DNA from: Sanguibacter sp. HDW7
GTDB lineage: Bacteria; Actinomycetota; Actinomycetes; Actinomycetales; Cellulomonadaceae
Assembly: GCF_011300875.1 (NCBI RefSeq)
Contig: NZ_CP049862.1
Location: 3,286,001-3,350,000 of the forward strand
Reading direction: 5' to 3'
DNA: 64,000 nucleotides
Shown here one piece after another: positions 16,610 through 26,153 of the stretch. Under the pieces are notes generated by a model that did not search any database, had not been told where the DNA came from, and worked only from the letters and a program-made list of their open reading frames with translations. How positions within the stretch are numbered: position 1 is the stretch's first letter; every line of letters starts with the position of its first letter. Position numbers and translations under genes: made by a program.

Positions 16610-16655
16610 CTGATGCTCCTAGGGCGTTCGTGTCAGGAATCCTGGCGGCGCCAGG

Positions 16656-17606
16656 TCACTTCTTCTTCTTGCGCTTCTGGCGCTGCGACGAGATCGGCTG
16701 CTGGCGCTGTCCTGCGGGCGGCGCGACAGTCGTCGTCGTGCCGTCGGCCGTCGTCACCTCGACGATGCCCTTCGCGCGCCTGCGCTCCTCGAGCCGTCGC
16801 GCAGCCTCGGAACCCGGCGTCGGGATCTTGCGGATCGTGTAGAACTGCTGGCCCATGGACCACAGGTTCGAGATGGTCCAGTAGACGAGGACACCGATGG
16901 GGAAGTTCACTCCGGACACCGCGAAGATGACCGGGAAGATGTACATCATGTTCTTCTGCATCGATGCGGCCGGGCCCTCGAGGGCCGACGGCGGCATGTT
17001 CTTCATCGTCAGCTGACGCTGCGTGAAGAACTGCGTGACGGACATGACGATGATGAGGACCGCGGTGACGATCTTCACCTGCGTGACGTCGGAGTTGAGG
17101 AACGTCTCCGAGAGCGGTGCGCCGAAGAACGTCGAGCTCTCGATCTGACCGGCGACGACCTTGTTGATCGGACCGATCGGATCGTTCAGGCCGGAGGCGA
17201 TCTGCGGCAGCGTGTTGAGGACGCGGAAGAGTGCGAAGAAGATCGGCATCTGCAGGAGCAGCGGCATGCACGACGCGAACGGCGACGTCTCGTGCTTCTT
17301 GTAGAGCTCCTGCATCTCACGGGCCATGGCCTCGCGGGACGCCTGATCCTTCTTGTTGGCGTACTTCGCCTGGAGCTTCTTCATCTCGGGCGCGACGACC
17401 TGCATGCCACGCGAGGCGTGGATCTGCTTGAAGAACAGCGGGATGAGCGCCGTACGGATGACGAGCGTCAGACCGACGATGGCCAGGACCCACGAGAGCC
17501 CGCTCTCGCCGGCGAGGCCGACTCGCTCGAGCAACCAGTGGCACCCGTACATGATCCAGGCGACCACCCACTGGATCGGGAACAGCAGGCTATACATCCA
17601 CTCCAT
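16656..17606 (-). CDS. yidC: Membrane protein insertase YidC
   Basis: Oxa1/YidC family insertase that places proteins into the cytoplasmic membrane alone or with SecYEG. 316 residues with five hydrophobic segments: an N-terminal one (LLFPIQWVVAWIMYGCHWLL), the conserved LTLVIRTALIPLFFKQIHAS region with the Arg of the hydrophilic groove, a cytoplasmic hairpin, and PIFFALFRVLNTL and later segments. The C-terminus is basic (KRKKKK), which may contact the ribosome. The ATG at 17606 overlaps the yidD stop (TGATG) and has GGAG upstream; a longer frame to 17648 is inside yidD and rejected. Confidence 0.94.
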   Translation of the reverse strand: MEWMYSLLFPIQWVVAWIMYGCHWLLERVGLAGESGLSWVLAIVGLTLVIRTALIPLFFKQIHASRGMQVVAPEMKKLQAKYANKKDQASREAMAREMQELYKKHETSPFASCMPLLLQMPIFFALFRVLNTLPQIASGLNDPIGPINKVVAGQIESSTFFGAPLSETFLNSDVTQVKIVTAVLIIVMSVTQFFTQRQLTMKNMPPSALEGPAASMQKNMMYIFPVIFAVSGVNFPIGVLVYWTISNLWSMGQQFYTIRKIPTPGSEAARRLEERRRAKGIVEVTTADGTTTTVAPPAGQRQQPISSQRQKRKKKK

Positions 17607-17980
17607 CAGGACAGCTCCATGCAGGCAGGTACGTCGGTCCGGGAGCACGTGTGCTCCGGAGCCTCGGGCTTGCGCGATTCGGTCACCTGCACCGCAGGGC
17701 GTCTCACGTCACCAGGAACGTCGTCGACGCCCCCGTAGTTCCAGGGATTGCAGCGCAGCACCCGCCACACCGCGAGCCGGCCGCCCTTGAGGACGCCGTG
17801 GATCCGCACCGCGCGCACCGCATACTCCGAGCAGCTCGGGTAGAACCTGCACGACGGCGGCGTCATGGGCGAGATGAAGAGCTGGTAGCCGCGCAGCAGC
17901 AGGAGCAGGAACCGTCCGGGGAGCCGGACCACCGTCCTCCACGCCGTGCGGACGACGTCCGCAGTACCGCGCCTGGTCAC
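17606..17980 (-). CDS. yidD: Membrane protein insertion efficiency factor YidD
   Basis: Small YidD protein that assists YidC. 124 residues from the GTG at 17980, which overlaps the rnpA stop (GTGA). Contains the family motif YQLFISPMTPPSCRFYPSCS and the CNPWNYGG ending of the domain near residue 95, followed by a non-conserved tail. An upstream GTG/ATG-type start at 18022 would overlap rnpA by 46 bases and is less likely. Confidence 0.93.
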   Translation of the reverse strand: MTRRGTADVVRTAWRTVVRLPGRFLLLLLRGYQLFISPMTPPSCRFYPSCSEYAVRAVRIHGVLKGGRLAVWRVLRCNPWNYGGVDDVPGDVRRPAVQVTESRKPEAPEHTCSRTDVPACMELS

Positions 17981-18336
17981 GCCCGGACCTTCGTGCTCGA
18001 GCGCGTGAGGCGCTCCAGACACCGGTCGACGTCGCGCACGAGCACGGCGTAGTCGCTCCCAGCGGCTGCAGGCAAGGCCCTCAGAACCGTCGTGCTGCCC
18101 GCAGGGAGACGATCGGTCCGGGACGCCATCGCGGAACGCAGGCGCCGCTTGACGAGGTTCCTCGTCACCGCGTTGCCCACGGCCTTGGAAACGACAAAAC
18201 CGACCATGGCCGGTCCATCAGCGTCGCCGGGGGCGAGATGATGGACGACCATGGTCGATCGTCCGGCGCGCACGCCCTCGCGAACCGTCCGACCGAAGTC
18301 GGTCGAACGCCGAAGGCGGTGCGCCGCGGGAAGCAC
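17977..18336 (-). CDS. rnpA: Ribonuclease P protein component
   Basis: Protein subunit of RNase P, which removes the 5' leader of pre-tRNAs. 119 residues with the signature SKAVGNAVTRNLVKRRLRS (about residues 50-68, the RNR motif) and the N-terminal LRRSTDF. The RNase P RNA gene is not in this window. GTG start at 18336, three bases after the rpmH stop, so rpmH and rnpA are co-transcribed as in most bacteria. Confidence 0.95.
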   Translation of the reverse strand: MLPAAHRLRRSTDFGRTVREGVRAGRSTMVVHHLAPGDADGPAMVGFVVSKAVGNAVTRNLVKRRLRSAMASRTDRLPAGSTTVLRALPAAAGSDYAVLVRDVDRCLERLTRSSTKVRA

Positions 18337-18339
18337 CGG

Positions 18340-18477
18340 TCAGGCGGAGAGCTCGACGCGGCCCTTGCGACGGCGTGCGGCGAGGATGGCGCGGCCGGCA
18401 CGGGTGGCCATGCGGGCGCGGAAGCCGTGGGTCTTCGCACGACGCCGGTTGTTCGGCTGGTAGGTCCGCTTGCTCAC
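18340..18477 (-). CDS. rpmH: 50S ribosomal protein L34
   Basis: 45-residue ribosomal protein read directly from the minus strand: it starts [19 protein letters not shown] and ends GRVELSA, the standard L34 length and sequence. GTG start at 18477 with GGAG seven bases upstream. First gene of the rpmH-rnpA-yidD-yidC-jag unit and divergent from dnaA. Confidence 0.98.
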   Translation of the reverse strand: MSKRTYQPNNRRRAKTHGFRARMATRAGRAILAARRRKGRVELSA

Positions 18478-18888
18478 GAGTAACTCCAGAACGTTGACAT
18501 GGGGTCCCTGTCACGGAAGACAGGATCCAGGGATCAGGGCGCGCGGGCACGACGAAGGTGCCGAACGGCTGTCTGACGCTATGCCGAAAGGCCGCCCCCG
18601 GTCAAGCCGGACCGCTGTGACCTTCGGCGGGTCGAAGATCACAGGATGTGGACAGCAACTCTGCCGTCCCTAAGTCACAACGTTGTCATTCAGCATGCCA
18701 CAGCTTCAGGCCGACAGTCACGGGTGAGGTGCTCACAGCCGCGGAACAAGGCCCCGCGGAGACATGCGAGCGCCCTGCGTGAGGGTCGCCAGCATCATGC
18801 GTCCCCGAAGTTCACAACCTGTGGAAAACTATGTGGACATCGACGGCCGTGCGAGGCTCGCCGTCCGTCACCCGAACGAAGGAGAACG
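18478..18888. promoter_or_regulatory. rpmH-dnaA intergenic region with DnaA-box-like sites
   Basis: 411 bp without a gene; must hold the divergent rpmH and dnaA promoters, which I cannot place exactly. DnaA-box-like sequences on the minus strand sense lie at 18647-18655 (TGTGGACAG), 18820-18828 (TGTGGAAAA) and 18832-18840 (TGTGGACAT); the last two are 50-70 bases before dnaA and could give autoregulation. Confidence 0.6.
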
Positions 18889-20337
18889 ATGTCTGCAGCA
18901 GACGTCGACGTCACCGAGGTCTGGTCCAGAGCGATCACGGAGCTCGAGGCGAGCCCCGACATGACCCCGCGGCAGATCGCCTTCATCAAGCTCGGCAGCC
19001 CTCTCGCCATCGCCGAGGGCACGATCATCGTGGCGGTCGCCAACGAGTGGACCCGCGAGTACCTCGAGAACCGCGTGCGCACCGAGCTCACCGACGCGCT
19101 CACGCACGCGCTCGGTCGAGACGCCCGCTTCGTCATCACCGTCGACACCTCGCTCGCCGACGACCACGAAGAGCAGGCGCTCACTCGTCCCTCGGCGGAC
19201 GAGCCCGTCGAGCCGACGCCCGCGCCCGCAGCTCCCCAGCGCATCTCCCACTCCGAGGTGTTCAACCCCTCGGGTGCGACGTCCTCGACCCAGGCGTTCG
19301 AGCCGACCAGCCTCAACGCCCACTACGTCTTCGAAACGTTCGTCATCGGCGCGTCCAACCGCTTCGCCCACGCGGCCGCGGTCGCGGTCGCCGAGGCGCC
19401 GGCGAAGGCCTACAACCCGCTCTTCATCTACGGCGGATCGGGGCTCGGCAAGACGCACCTGCTCCACGCGATCGGCCACTACGCCAAGAGCCTCTACCCC
19501 GGGGTCCGCGTGCGCTACGTCAACTCCGAGGAGTTCACGAACGACTTCATCAACTCGATCGGTGAGGGTCGCGCCGGGGCGTTCCAGCGGCGCTACCGCG
19601 AGGTCGACGTCCTCCTCATCGACGACATCCAGTTCCTGCAGGGCAAGGAACAGACGATGGAGGAGTTCTTCCACACGTTCAACACCCTGCACAACGCCAA
19701 CAAGCAGGTCGTCATCACCTCGGACGTCCCGCCCAAGCAGCTCAACGGCTTCGAGGACCGCCTGCGCTCCCGGTTCGAGTGGGGCCTCATCACCGACGTC
19801 CAGCCGCCGGACCTCGAGACCCGTATCGCGATCCTCCGCAAGAAGGCCGCCGGCGAGCGTCTCGCTGCACCGGACGACGTTCTCGAGTACATCGCCTCGA
19901 AGATCTCGACGAACATCCGCGAGCTCGAGGGTGCACTCATCCGCGTCACGGCGTTCGCGAACCTCAACCGCCAGCAGGTCGACATCGGTCTGGCCGAGAT
20001 CGTCCTCAAGGACCTCATCACGGACGAGGACGCGTCGCAGATCACGGCGGGCAGCATCATCGCCCAGACCGCGGCGTACTTCGGCCTGTCGATCGATGAC
20101 CTCTGCGGCAACTCGCGCTCCCGCGTGCTCGTCACGGCTCGGCAGATCGCGATGTACCTGTGCCGCGAGCTCACCGACCTCTCGCTGCCGAAGATCGGGC
20201 AGGAGTTCGGCGGCCGCGACCACACGACGGTCATGCACGCGAACCGGAAGATCGGCGCGCAGATGGCGGAACGTCGCTCGATCTACAACCAGGTGACCGA
20301 GCTGACGAGCCGGATCAAGCACGAGCACAGGTCTTAG
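18889..20337 (+). CDS. dnaA: Chromosomal replication initiator DnaA
   Basis: AAA+ initiator that binds DnaA boxes and melts oriC. 482 residues: domain I at about 1-85, a short domain II linker (about 90-140), Walker A GGSGLGKT at 182-189, Walker B LLIDDIQF near 240, and the domain IV DNA-binding signature [11 protein letters not shown] near 441-451. ATG at 18889 with GAAGGAG seven bases upstream; the frame is open farther upstream but without signal. Domain II is short compared with Streptomyces DnaA. Followed by a hairpin and oriC. Confidence 0.98.
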   Translation: MSAADVDVTEVWSRAITELEASPDMTPRQIAFIKLGSPLAIAEGTIIVAVANEWTREYLENRVRTELTDALTHALGRDARFVITVDTSLADDHEEQALTRPSADEPVEPTPAPAAPQRISHSEVFNPSGATSSTQAFEPTSLNAHYVFETFVIGASNRFAHAAAVAVAEAPAKAYNPLFIYGGSGLGKTHLLHAIGHYAKSLYPGVRVRYVNSEEFTNDFINSIGEGRAGAFQRRYREVDVLLIDDIQFLQGKEQTMEEFFHTFNTLHNANKQVVITSDVPPKQLNGFEDRLRSRFEWGLITDVQPPDLETRIAILRKKAAGERLAAPDDVLEYIASKISTNIRELEGALIRVTAFANLNRQQVDIGLAEIVLKDLITDEDASQITAGSIIAQTAAYFGLSIDDLCGNSRSRVLVTARQIAMYLCRELTDLSLPKIGQEFGGRDHTTVMHANRKIGAQMAERRSIYNQVTELTSRIKHEHRS

Positions 20338-20343
20338 GGCCCA

Positions 20344-20366
20344 ACTCTCGACGTTGCGTCGAGAGT
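20344..20366 (+). terminator. Hairpin after dnaA
   Basis: Perfect 10-bp stem (20344-20353 with 20357-20366) and a TTG loop, seven bases after the dnaA stop. No T tract; terminator or origin structure. Confidence 0.5.
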
Positions 20367-20704
20367 CACGTGGGATGTCTTTCCACACCTGTGCACAGAC
20401 CTGTGGACAACGGTGGACGACACCCACGGATCTGTGGACGCGGCGATGCAGAACGGGGGACGACGCCTGGGCACACAGACGCCGTCCACAGCGACCCGCA
20501 GTTGTCCACACGAGATCCACGAGCTCGAGGAACAACAAGTTTCGTCACCTGACCTGCACAGACATGTGGTTTCCCCAGGATCCACAAGCCCTACGACGAC
20601 GATGACAGATCTCTCATGAGGGAATCCACATCACCTTCATGAGGGTGACGAGCACGAACGCTGCGGCCTGGAAAGACAGGCCTCAGAGGTCCCACGTCCC
20701 GAGG

Positions 20705-20733
20705 TGACCTCGACCCGCGAGGTCGCGTAGTGT
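20705..20733 (+). promoter_or_regulatory. Candidate dnaN promoter
   Basis: -35-like TGACCT at 20705-20710, 17-bp spacer, -10 TAGTGT at 20728-20733; the start would give a leader of about 55 bases before the dnaN ATG. Confidence 0.5.
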
Positions 20734-20795
20734 TCTTCCCGTCCTGTGTCTCGGTGCGAGCCCACAGGTACCGACACCAGAAGGAGTGCGAGCAG

Positions 20796-21926
20796 ATGAA
20801 GTTCCGCGTCGAGCGCGACGTCCTGGCCGAGGCCGTCACCTGGGCGGCCCGGACCCTGCCCGCACGACCGCCGGCGCCCGTCCTTGCCGGTGTGAGGATC
20901 GAGGCCGACCCCATCGGCGTACTTCGTCTCTCGACGTTCGACTACGAGGTCTCGGCGCGCTCCGAGATCCCCGCCGAGGTGTCCGAGGCAGGCGAGGTCC
21001 TCGTCTCCGGCCGTCTGCTCGCGGAGATCTCGCGCGCGCTGCCCAACCGCCCGGTCGACGTCGTCGTCGAGGGCACAAAGGTCAACGTCACCTGCGGCTC
21101 GAGCCGCTTCTCGCTGCTCACCATGCCCGTCGAGGACTACCCCGCACTCCCCGCGATGCCGCAGGTCGTCGGTGTCATCTCGGGCGACGAGCTCACCGAG
21201 GCCGTCGCCCAGGTCTCCGTCGCCGCGAGCAAGGACGACACGCTCCCGCTGCTCACGGGTGTCCGTGCCGAGCTCGAGGGCTCGACGATCACGCTGCTCG
21301 CGACCGACCGCTACCGGCTCGCGCTGCGCGAGCTGCCGTGGCGCCCCTCGCAGACCGACATCTCCGAGGTCGCGCTCGTCCGTGCCCGCACGCTGTCGGA
21401 GGTCGCCAAGTCGCTCGGCTCCTCCGGCGACGTCACCGTCGCCCTCTCCACCGGCGCCGGCGTCGACCTCATCGGCTTCGAGGCCGGTGGCCGTCACACG
21501 ACGTCGCAGCTCACGGACGGCGACTACCCGCCCGTGCGCCGTCTCTTCCCCGACGAGACGCCGATCCACGCGGTCGTCGCGACGTCGGCGCTCATCGAGG
21601 CGAGCAAGCGTGTCTCGCTCGTCGCCGAGCGCAACACCCCGATCCGCCTGTCGTTCTCGGACGGACAGGTCGTCCTCAACGCGGGCCAGGGCGACGACGC
21701 GCAGGCGTCCGAGGCCCTCGAGGCGCTGCTCGTCGGCGAGGACATCTCCGTCGCCTTCAACCCGACCTTCCTGCTCGACGGTCTCGGCGCGCTCGGCACG
21801 GACTTCGTCCGACTGAGCTTCACGCACCCGAACAAGCCGGTCGAGTTCACGGGCCAGGACTCGCTCGAGGGCGAGTCCCAGACCCACTACCGCTACCTGC
21901 TGGTCCCCATCCGCTTCGCGAGCTGA
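20796..21926 (+). CDS. dnaN: DNA polymerase III beta sliding clamp
   Basis: Ring-shaped processivity clamp. 376 residues, full length, with the three-domain pattern; recognisable segments are MKFRVERDVLAEAVTWAA at the N-terminus, LLTGVRAELEG and LLATDRYRLALRELPW in the middle, and HYRYLLVPIRFAS at the C-terminus (the conserved YLVMPxR-type end). ATG chosen at 20796 behind AAGGAG (10 bases away). Transcribed together with recF, 15 bases downstream. Confidence 0.97.
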   Translation: MKFRVERDVLAEAVTWAARTLPARPPAPVLAGVRIEADPIGVLRLSTFDYEVSARSEIPAEVSEAGEVLVSGRLLAEISRALPNRPVDVVVEGTKVNVTCGSSRFSLLTMPVEDYPALPAMPQVVGVISGDELTEAVAQVSVAASKDDTLPLLTGVRAELEGSTITLLATDRYRLALRELPWRPSQTDISEVALVRARTLSEVAKSLGSSGDVTVALSTGAGVDLIGFEAGGRHTTSQLTDGDYPPVRRLFPDETPIHAVVATSALIEASKRVSLVAERNTPIRLSFSDGQVVLNAGQGDDAQASEALEALLVGEDISVAFNPTFLLDGLGALGTDFVRLSFTHPNKPVEFTGQDSLEGESQTHYRYLLVPIRFAS

Positions 21927-21941
21927 CACCCGGAGGTCCGG

Positions 21942-23153
21942 GTGCACGTCTCCCACCTCTCGCTGCAGGACTTCCGCTCCTACGCGCAGGTCGACCTTGA
22001 GCTCGAGCCCGGCGTCAACGCGTTCGTCGGGCCCAACGGCCAGGGCAAGACCAACCTCGTCGAGGCGATCGGCTATATCGCGACCCTCGGCTCTCACCGC
22101 GTCTCGACCGACGCGGCGCTCATCCGTGCAGGTCAGGAACGCGCCGTGGTGCGTACGCGCGTCGTGCGCGGCGATCGCGCCTCGACGATCGACCTCGAGA
22201 TCAACGCGGGGCGGGCCAACCGTGCACGGATCAACCGATCGCCCGTGCCACGGGTGCGGGACGTCGTCGGGATCCTGCGCACGGTGCTCTTCGCGCCGGA
22301 GGACCTCGTCCTCGTCAAGGGCGACCCCGACGCCAGGCGACGGTTCCTCGACGACCTCATGATCCTCGTGAGCCCTCGTCTCGCCGCGGTCATCGCGGAC
22401 TACGAGCGGGTGCTCCGCCAGCGGTCCGCGCTGCTCAAGACGGCTGGGGGCCCGCGTCGTCGCGGACGGCCCGTGCCCGGTGAGGAGCAGGGCTCCCCCG
22501 ACCTGCGGACCCTCGACGTCTGGGACGCGAAGCTTGCGGTGCTCGGGGCCGAGATCATCGCGGTCCGGCAGCGGCTCGTCGCGGGTCTCGCGCCGTTCGT
22601 CGCCGAGGCGTACGGCCGGGTGAGCGCGGGCCAGGGGCACGCGGAGATCACGTACCGTTCGAGCCTCGCCGCGGCGCTCGACGAGCCCGAGCCCGACGCA
22701 CCTCAGGCGCCGGAGGCGATCGAGTCGCAGCTGCTCGAGGCGATGACGAGGCTGAGGTCCAAGGAGGTCGAGCGGGGCGTGTGCCTCGTCGGTCCGCACC
22801 GCGACGACCTCACCCTCACGCTCGGCGGGCTGCCGGCGAAGGGCTACGCGAGCCACGGGGAGTCGTGGTCGTTCGCGCTCGCGCTGCGGCTCGCGTCCTA
22901 CAACCTGCTCACCGAGGGAGTCGGGAACGACGACGACCTCTGGGTCGTCGACTCCCGCGAAGACGGCGAGCCCGTCCTCGTGCTCGACGACGTGTTTGCC
23001 GAGCTCGACGTACGGCGTCGGCAGCGCCTCGCGGACCTCGTCGCGCCGGCGCGGCAGGTGCTCATCACGGCCGCGGTCCCGGGCGACGTCCCGGAGTCGC
23101 TCGTCGGGGCACGCTTCGACGTCCTGGACGGCGTGGTCGGCCGTGTCCTCTGA
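21942..23153 (+). CDS. recF: DNA replication and repair protein RecF
   Basis: SMC-like ATPase that, with RecO and RecR, loads RecA at single-strand gaps. 403 residues: N-terminal [19 protein letters not shown], Walker [10 protein letters not shown] near residue 30, the signature region ([19 protein letters not shown], residues about 305-323) and Walker [13 protein letters not shown] near residue 345. A Pro/Glu-rich insertion ([19 protein letters not shown], about residue 170) is longer than in E. coli. GTG start with CGGAGG 6 bases upstream. Confidence 0.96.
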   Translation: MHVSHLSLQDFRSYAQVDLELEPGVNAFVGPNGQGKTNLVEAIGYIATLGSHRVSTDAALIRAGQERAVVRTRVVRGDRASTIDLEINAGRANRARINRSPVPRVRDVVGILRTVLFAPEDLVLVKGDPDARRRFLDDLMILVSPRLAAVIADYERVLRQRSALLKTAGGPRRRGRPVPGEEQGSPDLRTLDVWDAKLAVLGAEIIAVRQRLVAGLAPFVAEAYGRVSAGQGHAEITYRSSLAAALDEPEPDAPQAPEAIESQLLEAMTRLRSKEVERGVCLVGPHRDDLTLTLGGLPAKGYASHGESWSFALALRLASYNLLTEGVGNDDDLWVVDSREDGEPVLVLDDVFAELDVRRRQRLADLVAPARQVLITAAVPGDVPESLVGARFDVLDGVVGRVL

Positions 23154-23727
23154 CGAGCCGGTCGAGCTCCCTTCGCCCCGAGGGGTGCCCGCGGTCGACC
23201 CCGACGGACCGGCTCCCGACGTCCGTGAGCTCGTCGAGCTGCCCCCGCCGCAGCAGGTCGCCAAGGAAGCCTTCAACCGGGCACGGTCCGCGGCGCGGGA
23301 CCGGGGCGCTCGGCCGGGAGTGACGACGCGGTCGCCGCTCGCCGAGCAGCGGTCTGGCGCTCGTCCGGGCGGCCGGGACCCGCAGCTCTTCGGCGACGTC
23401 GTCGGCCGGCTGCTCGCTGAGCGTGGCTGGACGAAGGAGGTCTCGGTCGGCGGCGTCATCGGTCGGTGGCGCGACGTCGTCGGTGACGACATCGCGGACC
23501 ATGCGACGCCGCTGACGTTCGACGAGGGGGTGCTCGTCGTGCAGGCGGGCTCGACGGCGTGGGCGACGCAGCTGGAGTTCCTTCGCCCGTCGCTGCTCGG
23601 CCGGCTCGCGGAGGAGCTCGGTCAGGGCGTCGTCGAGGAGCTGCGGATCGTCGGTCCGACGACGCGTTCCTTCGGTCGCGGACCCCGCCGCGTCAAGGGT
23701 CGTGGACCTCGGGATACGTGGGGCTGA
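23143..23727 (+). CDS. DUF721 / DciA-like protein
   Basis: 194-residue protein. The C-terminal part (about residues 80-180) has the DUF721 pattern ([38 protein letters not shown]), matching Rv0004 of M. tuberculosis; these are distant DciA proteins, the ancestral loader or operator of DnaB helicase. The N-terminal 75 residues are Pro/Arg-rich and variable. The GTG at 23143 overlaps the recF end by 11 bases and has only a weak ribosome binding site. Position between recF and gyrB is that of Rv0004. Confidence 0.85.
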   Translation: MSSDEPVELPSPRGVPAVDPDGPAPDVRELVELPPPQQVAKEAFNRARSAARDRGARPGVTTRSPLAEQRSGARPGGRDPQLFGDVVGRLLAERGWTKEVSVGGVIGRWRDVVGDDIADHATPLTFDEGVLVVQAGSTAWATQLEFLRPSLLGRLAEELGQGVVEELRIVGPTTRSFGRGPRRVKGRGPRDTWG

Positions 23728-24055
23728 CCTGTTATCCACAGGCGTCTGTGGATCGACCCGTGGAAGACGTGACATGCCTGTGAGAATCGCTGTGGACAAC
23801 GCGTCTGACGCCCGATATTCCGCCCGTGACAGGTAGACTGGACAGGTTGGGCCGGGCACGTGGCCGCACCCCGTTCGCGGGGGCGTCGCAAGCCACCCGA
23901 CCGACGCTCGTTCGTCGTCCCGGCACCGGGGCGGCCGGGGGCGCGGGCCGTCCGTCGGCCCGCGGCCACGACGGTGTCCAGGCTTTGGCCGGAGACCGTG
24001 CGCAGCGCCGCAGAGCACGGAACTTCAAGCGTCGAGCCGAGGAGCACCTCTTCCA
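23728..24055 (+). promoter_or_regulatory. gyrB upstream region with DnaA boxes and a long leader
   Basis: 328 bp without a gene. A perfect DnaA box TTATCCACA lies at 23732-23740 and TGTGGACAA at 23791-23799, with a weaker TGTGGATCG at 23748-23756. A -10-like TAGACT at 23834-23839 would start an mRNA about 210 bases before gyrB, in a very GC-rich leader with potential hairpins. Supercoiling- or DnaA-dependent control of gyrBA is plausible but not shown. Confidence 0.6.
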
Positions 24056-26083
24056 GTGACTGACCAGCCGAGCACCCCGGACGCGGGTACCCCGACGTCC
24101 ACCGCTCCCAGCTACGACGCCAGCTCCATCACCGTCCTCGAGGGTCTCGAGGCCGTGCGCAAGCGTCCCGGCATGTACATCGGCTCGACCGGTGAGCGTG
24201 GCCTCCACCACCTCGTGTACGAGGTTGTGGACAACGCTGTGGACGAAGCCCTTGCCGGCTACTGCGACCACATCGAGGTCAACCTCCTCGACGACGGTGG
24301 CGTACGCGTCGTCGACAACGGTCGTGGCATCCCCGTGGCGCTCCACCCCACCGAGGGGCGCCCGACGGTCGAGGTCGTCATGACGATCCTCCACGCCGGT
24401 GGCAAGTTCGGCGGCGGCGGCTACGCGGTCTCGGGCGGTCTCCACGGCGTCGGCATCTCCGTCGTCAACGCGCTCTCGATGCGCGTCGAGACCGAGATCA
24501 AGCGCGATGGTTTCACGTGGAACCAGTCGTTCGCGGACGGCGGCAAGCCGGTCGGCGAGCTTCGCCAGGGCCCCGCGACCACGGAGACCGGGACGTCGCA
24601 GACCTTCTGGGCAGACCCGACGATCTTCGAGTCGACGATCTTCGACTTCGAGACGCTCCGCGCCCGCTTCCAGCAGATGGCGTTCCTCAACAAGGGCCTC
24701 CAGATCACGCTCACCGACGAGCGCTCGCTCGAGGTCGACGAGGACGAGCTTGCGAGCGACGCCGAGGCCGAGGAGCCGCGGCACCGCACCGTGACGTACC
24801 GCTACGACCACGGACTCATCGACTACGTCCGCCACCTCAACTCGACGAAGAAGATCGAGGTCGTCCACCCCGAGATCATCGACATCGAGGCCGAGGACAC
24901 CGACCGTCGCATCTCCGTCGAGATCGCGATGCAGTGGACGAGCGCGTACTCCGAGTCCGTCCACACGTATGCCAACACGATCTCGACGACCGAGGGAGGC
25001 ACGCACGAGGAGGGCTTCCGTGCGGCGCTCACCGGCCTAGTCAACCGCTACGCCCGCGCCAAGGGTCTGCTCAAGGACAAGGACGAGAACCTCACGGGCG
25101 ACGACGTCCGCGAGGGCCTCACCGCCGTCATCTCCGTCAAGCTCGGCGAGCCCCAGTTCGAGGGCCAGACGAAGACGAAGCTCGGCAACACCGAGGCGAA
25201 GACCTTCGTCCAGGGCATCGTCAACGACCGCCTGGGCGACTGGCTCGAGTCCCACCCGAACGAGGCCAAGGACGTCATCCGCAAGGCCGTCCAGGCCGCC
25301 CAGGCCCGCATGGCCGCACGCAAGGCACGCGAGGCCACGCGCAAGAGTCTCCTCGGCTCGTCGTCTATGCCGGGCAAGCTCAAGGACTGCCAGTCCAACA
25401 AGCCCGAAGAGTCTGAGATCTTCATCGTCGAGGGTGACTCCGCAGGTGGCTCCGCCGTCCGCGGACGCAACCCCTACAACCAGGCGATCATGCCGATCCG
25501 AGGCAAGATCCTCAACGTCGAGCGGGCGCGCCTCGACCGTGCGTTGAGCAACCTCGAGGTCCAGGGCCTCATCACGGCGTTCGGCACGGGCATCTCCGAG
25601 GACTTCGACATCGAGAAGCTCCGGTACCACAAGATCGTCCTCATGGCGGATGCCGACGTCGACGGCAAGCACATCGCGACGCTCCTGCTCACGCTGCTCT
25701 TCCGGTTCATGCGCCCGCTCATCGAGCACGGCCACGTGTACCTCGCGCAGCCGCCGCTCTACCGCCTCAAGTGGTCGAACGCGCCGCACGACTACGTGTA
25801 CTCCGACGCCGAGCGCGACCAGGCGCTCGCCGCCGGCCTCGCCGCCGGTCGCCGCATCCCCAAGGACAACGGCATCCAGCGCTACAAGGGCCTCGGCGAG
25901 ATGGACTACTCCGAGCTCTGGGACACGACGATGGACCCCGAGCACCGCACGCTGCTCCAGGTGACCCTCGACGACGCGGCCACGGCCGACGAGGTCTTCT
26001 CGGTGCTCATGGGCGAGGACGTCGAGCAGCGACGCTCCTTCATCCAGCGCAACGCCAAGGACGTGAGGTTCCTCGACATCTGA
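24056..26083 (+). CDS. gyrB: DNA gyrase subunit B
   Basis: ATPase subunit of gyrase, which introduces negative supercoils. 675 residues: GHKL ATPase domain ([16 protein letters not shown] near residue 56, [10 protein letters not shown] near 84, [15 protein letters not shown] near 127), transducer, and TOPRIM domain ([15 protein letters not shown] near 459, with [10 protein letters not shown] near 530). No large insertion. GTG start with GAGGAG about 10 bases upstream. A parS-like sequence lies in the coding region at 24509-24524. Forms an operon with gyrA, 70 bases downstream. Confidence 0.98.
   Translation: MTDQPSTPDAGTPTSTAPSYDASSITVLEGLEAVRKRPGMYIGSTGERGLHHLVYEVVDNAVDEALAGYCDHIEVNLLDDGGVRVVDNGRGIPVALHPTEGRPTVEVVMTILHAGGKFGGGGYAVSGGLHGVGISVVNALSMRVETEIKRDGFTWNQSFADGGKPVGELRQGPATTETGTSQTFWADPTIFESTIFDFETLRARFQQMAFLNKGLQITLTDERSLEVDEDELASDAEAEEPRHRTVTYRYDHGLIDYVRHLNSTKKIEVVHPEIIDIEAEDTDRRISVEIAMQWTSAYSESVHTYANTISTTEGGTHEEGFRAALTGLVNRYARAKGLLKDKDENLTGDDVREGLTAVISVKLGEPQFEGQTKTKLGNTEAKTFVQGIVNDRLGDWLESHPNEAKDVIRKAVQAAQARMAARKAREATRKSLLGSSSMPGKLKDCQSNKPEESEIFIVEGDSAGGSAVRGRNPYNQAIMPIRGKILNVERARLDRALSNLEVQGLITAFGTGISEDFDIEKLRYHKIVLMADADVDGKHIATLLLTLLFRFMRPLIEHGHVYLAQPPLYRLKWSNAPHDYVYSDAERDQALAAGLAAGRRIPKDNGIQRYKGLGEMDYSELWDTTMDPEHRTLLQVTLDDAATADEVFSVLMGEDVEQRRSFIQRNAKDVRFLDI
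24509..24524. promoter_or_regulatory. parS-like sequence inside gyrB
   Basis: GGTTTCACGTGGAACC: the 14-bp core has one mismatch to GTTTCACGTGAAAC. It codes for Gly-Phe-Thr-Trp-Asn. ParB binding is possible but the flanks are also non-consensus. Confidence 0.45.
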
Positions 26084-26153
26084 CGGCCGCCCGGCCCCAG
26101 CGACAGGAACCCCCCGCACGACCCGGCCCAGCGCCGAGCGAAGGAACGAGACG

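Larger units (their letters stand above)
20338..20795. other. oriC: Replication origin oriC (dnaA-dnaN intergenic region)
   Basis: 458 bp between dnaA and dnaN, the usual oriC position in Actinobacteria. DnaA boxes: TGTGGACAA 20402-20410, TGTGGACGC 20432-20440, CCGTCCACA 20482-20490 and TTGTCCACA 20502-20510, plus weaker sites (CTTTCCACA 20379-20387; ATCCACAAG around 20580). A less GC-rich stretch at about 20595-20650 holds a 9-bp direct repeat TCATGAGGG (20614-20622 and 20637-20645) and is the likely unwinding element. Placement by gene order and boxes is firm; the melting site is inference. Confidence 0.9.

Noticed and set aside
20637-23492. A 951-codon frame antisense to dnaN and recF
   Set aside because: Mirror of the third-position GC bias of the real genes on the plus strand.
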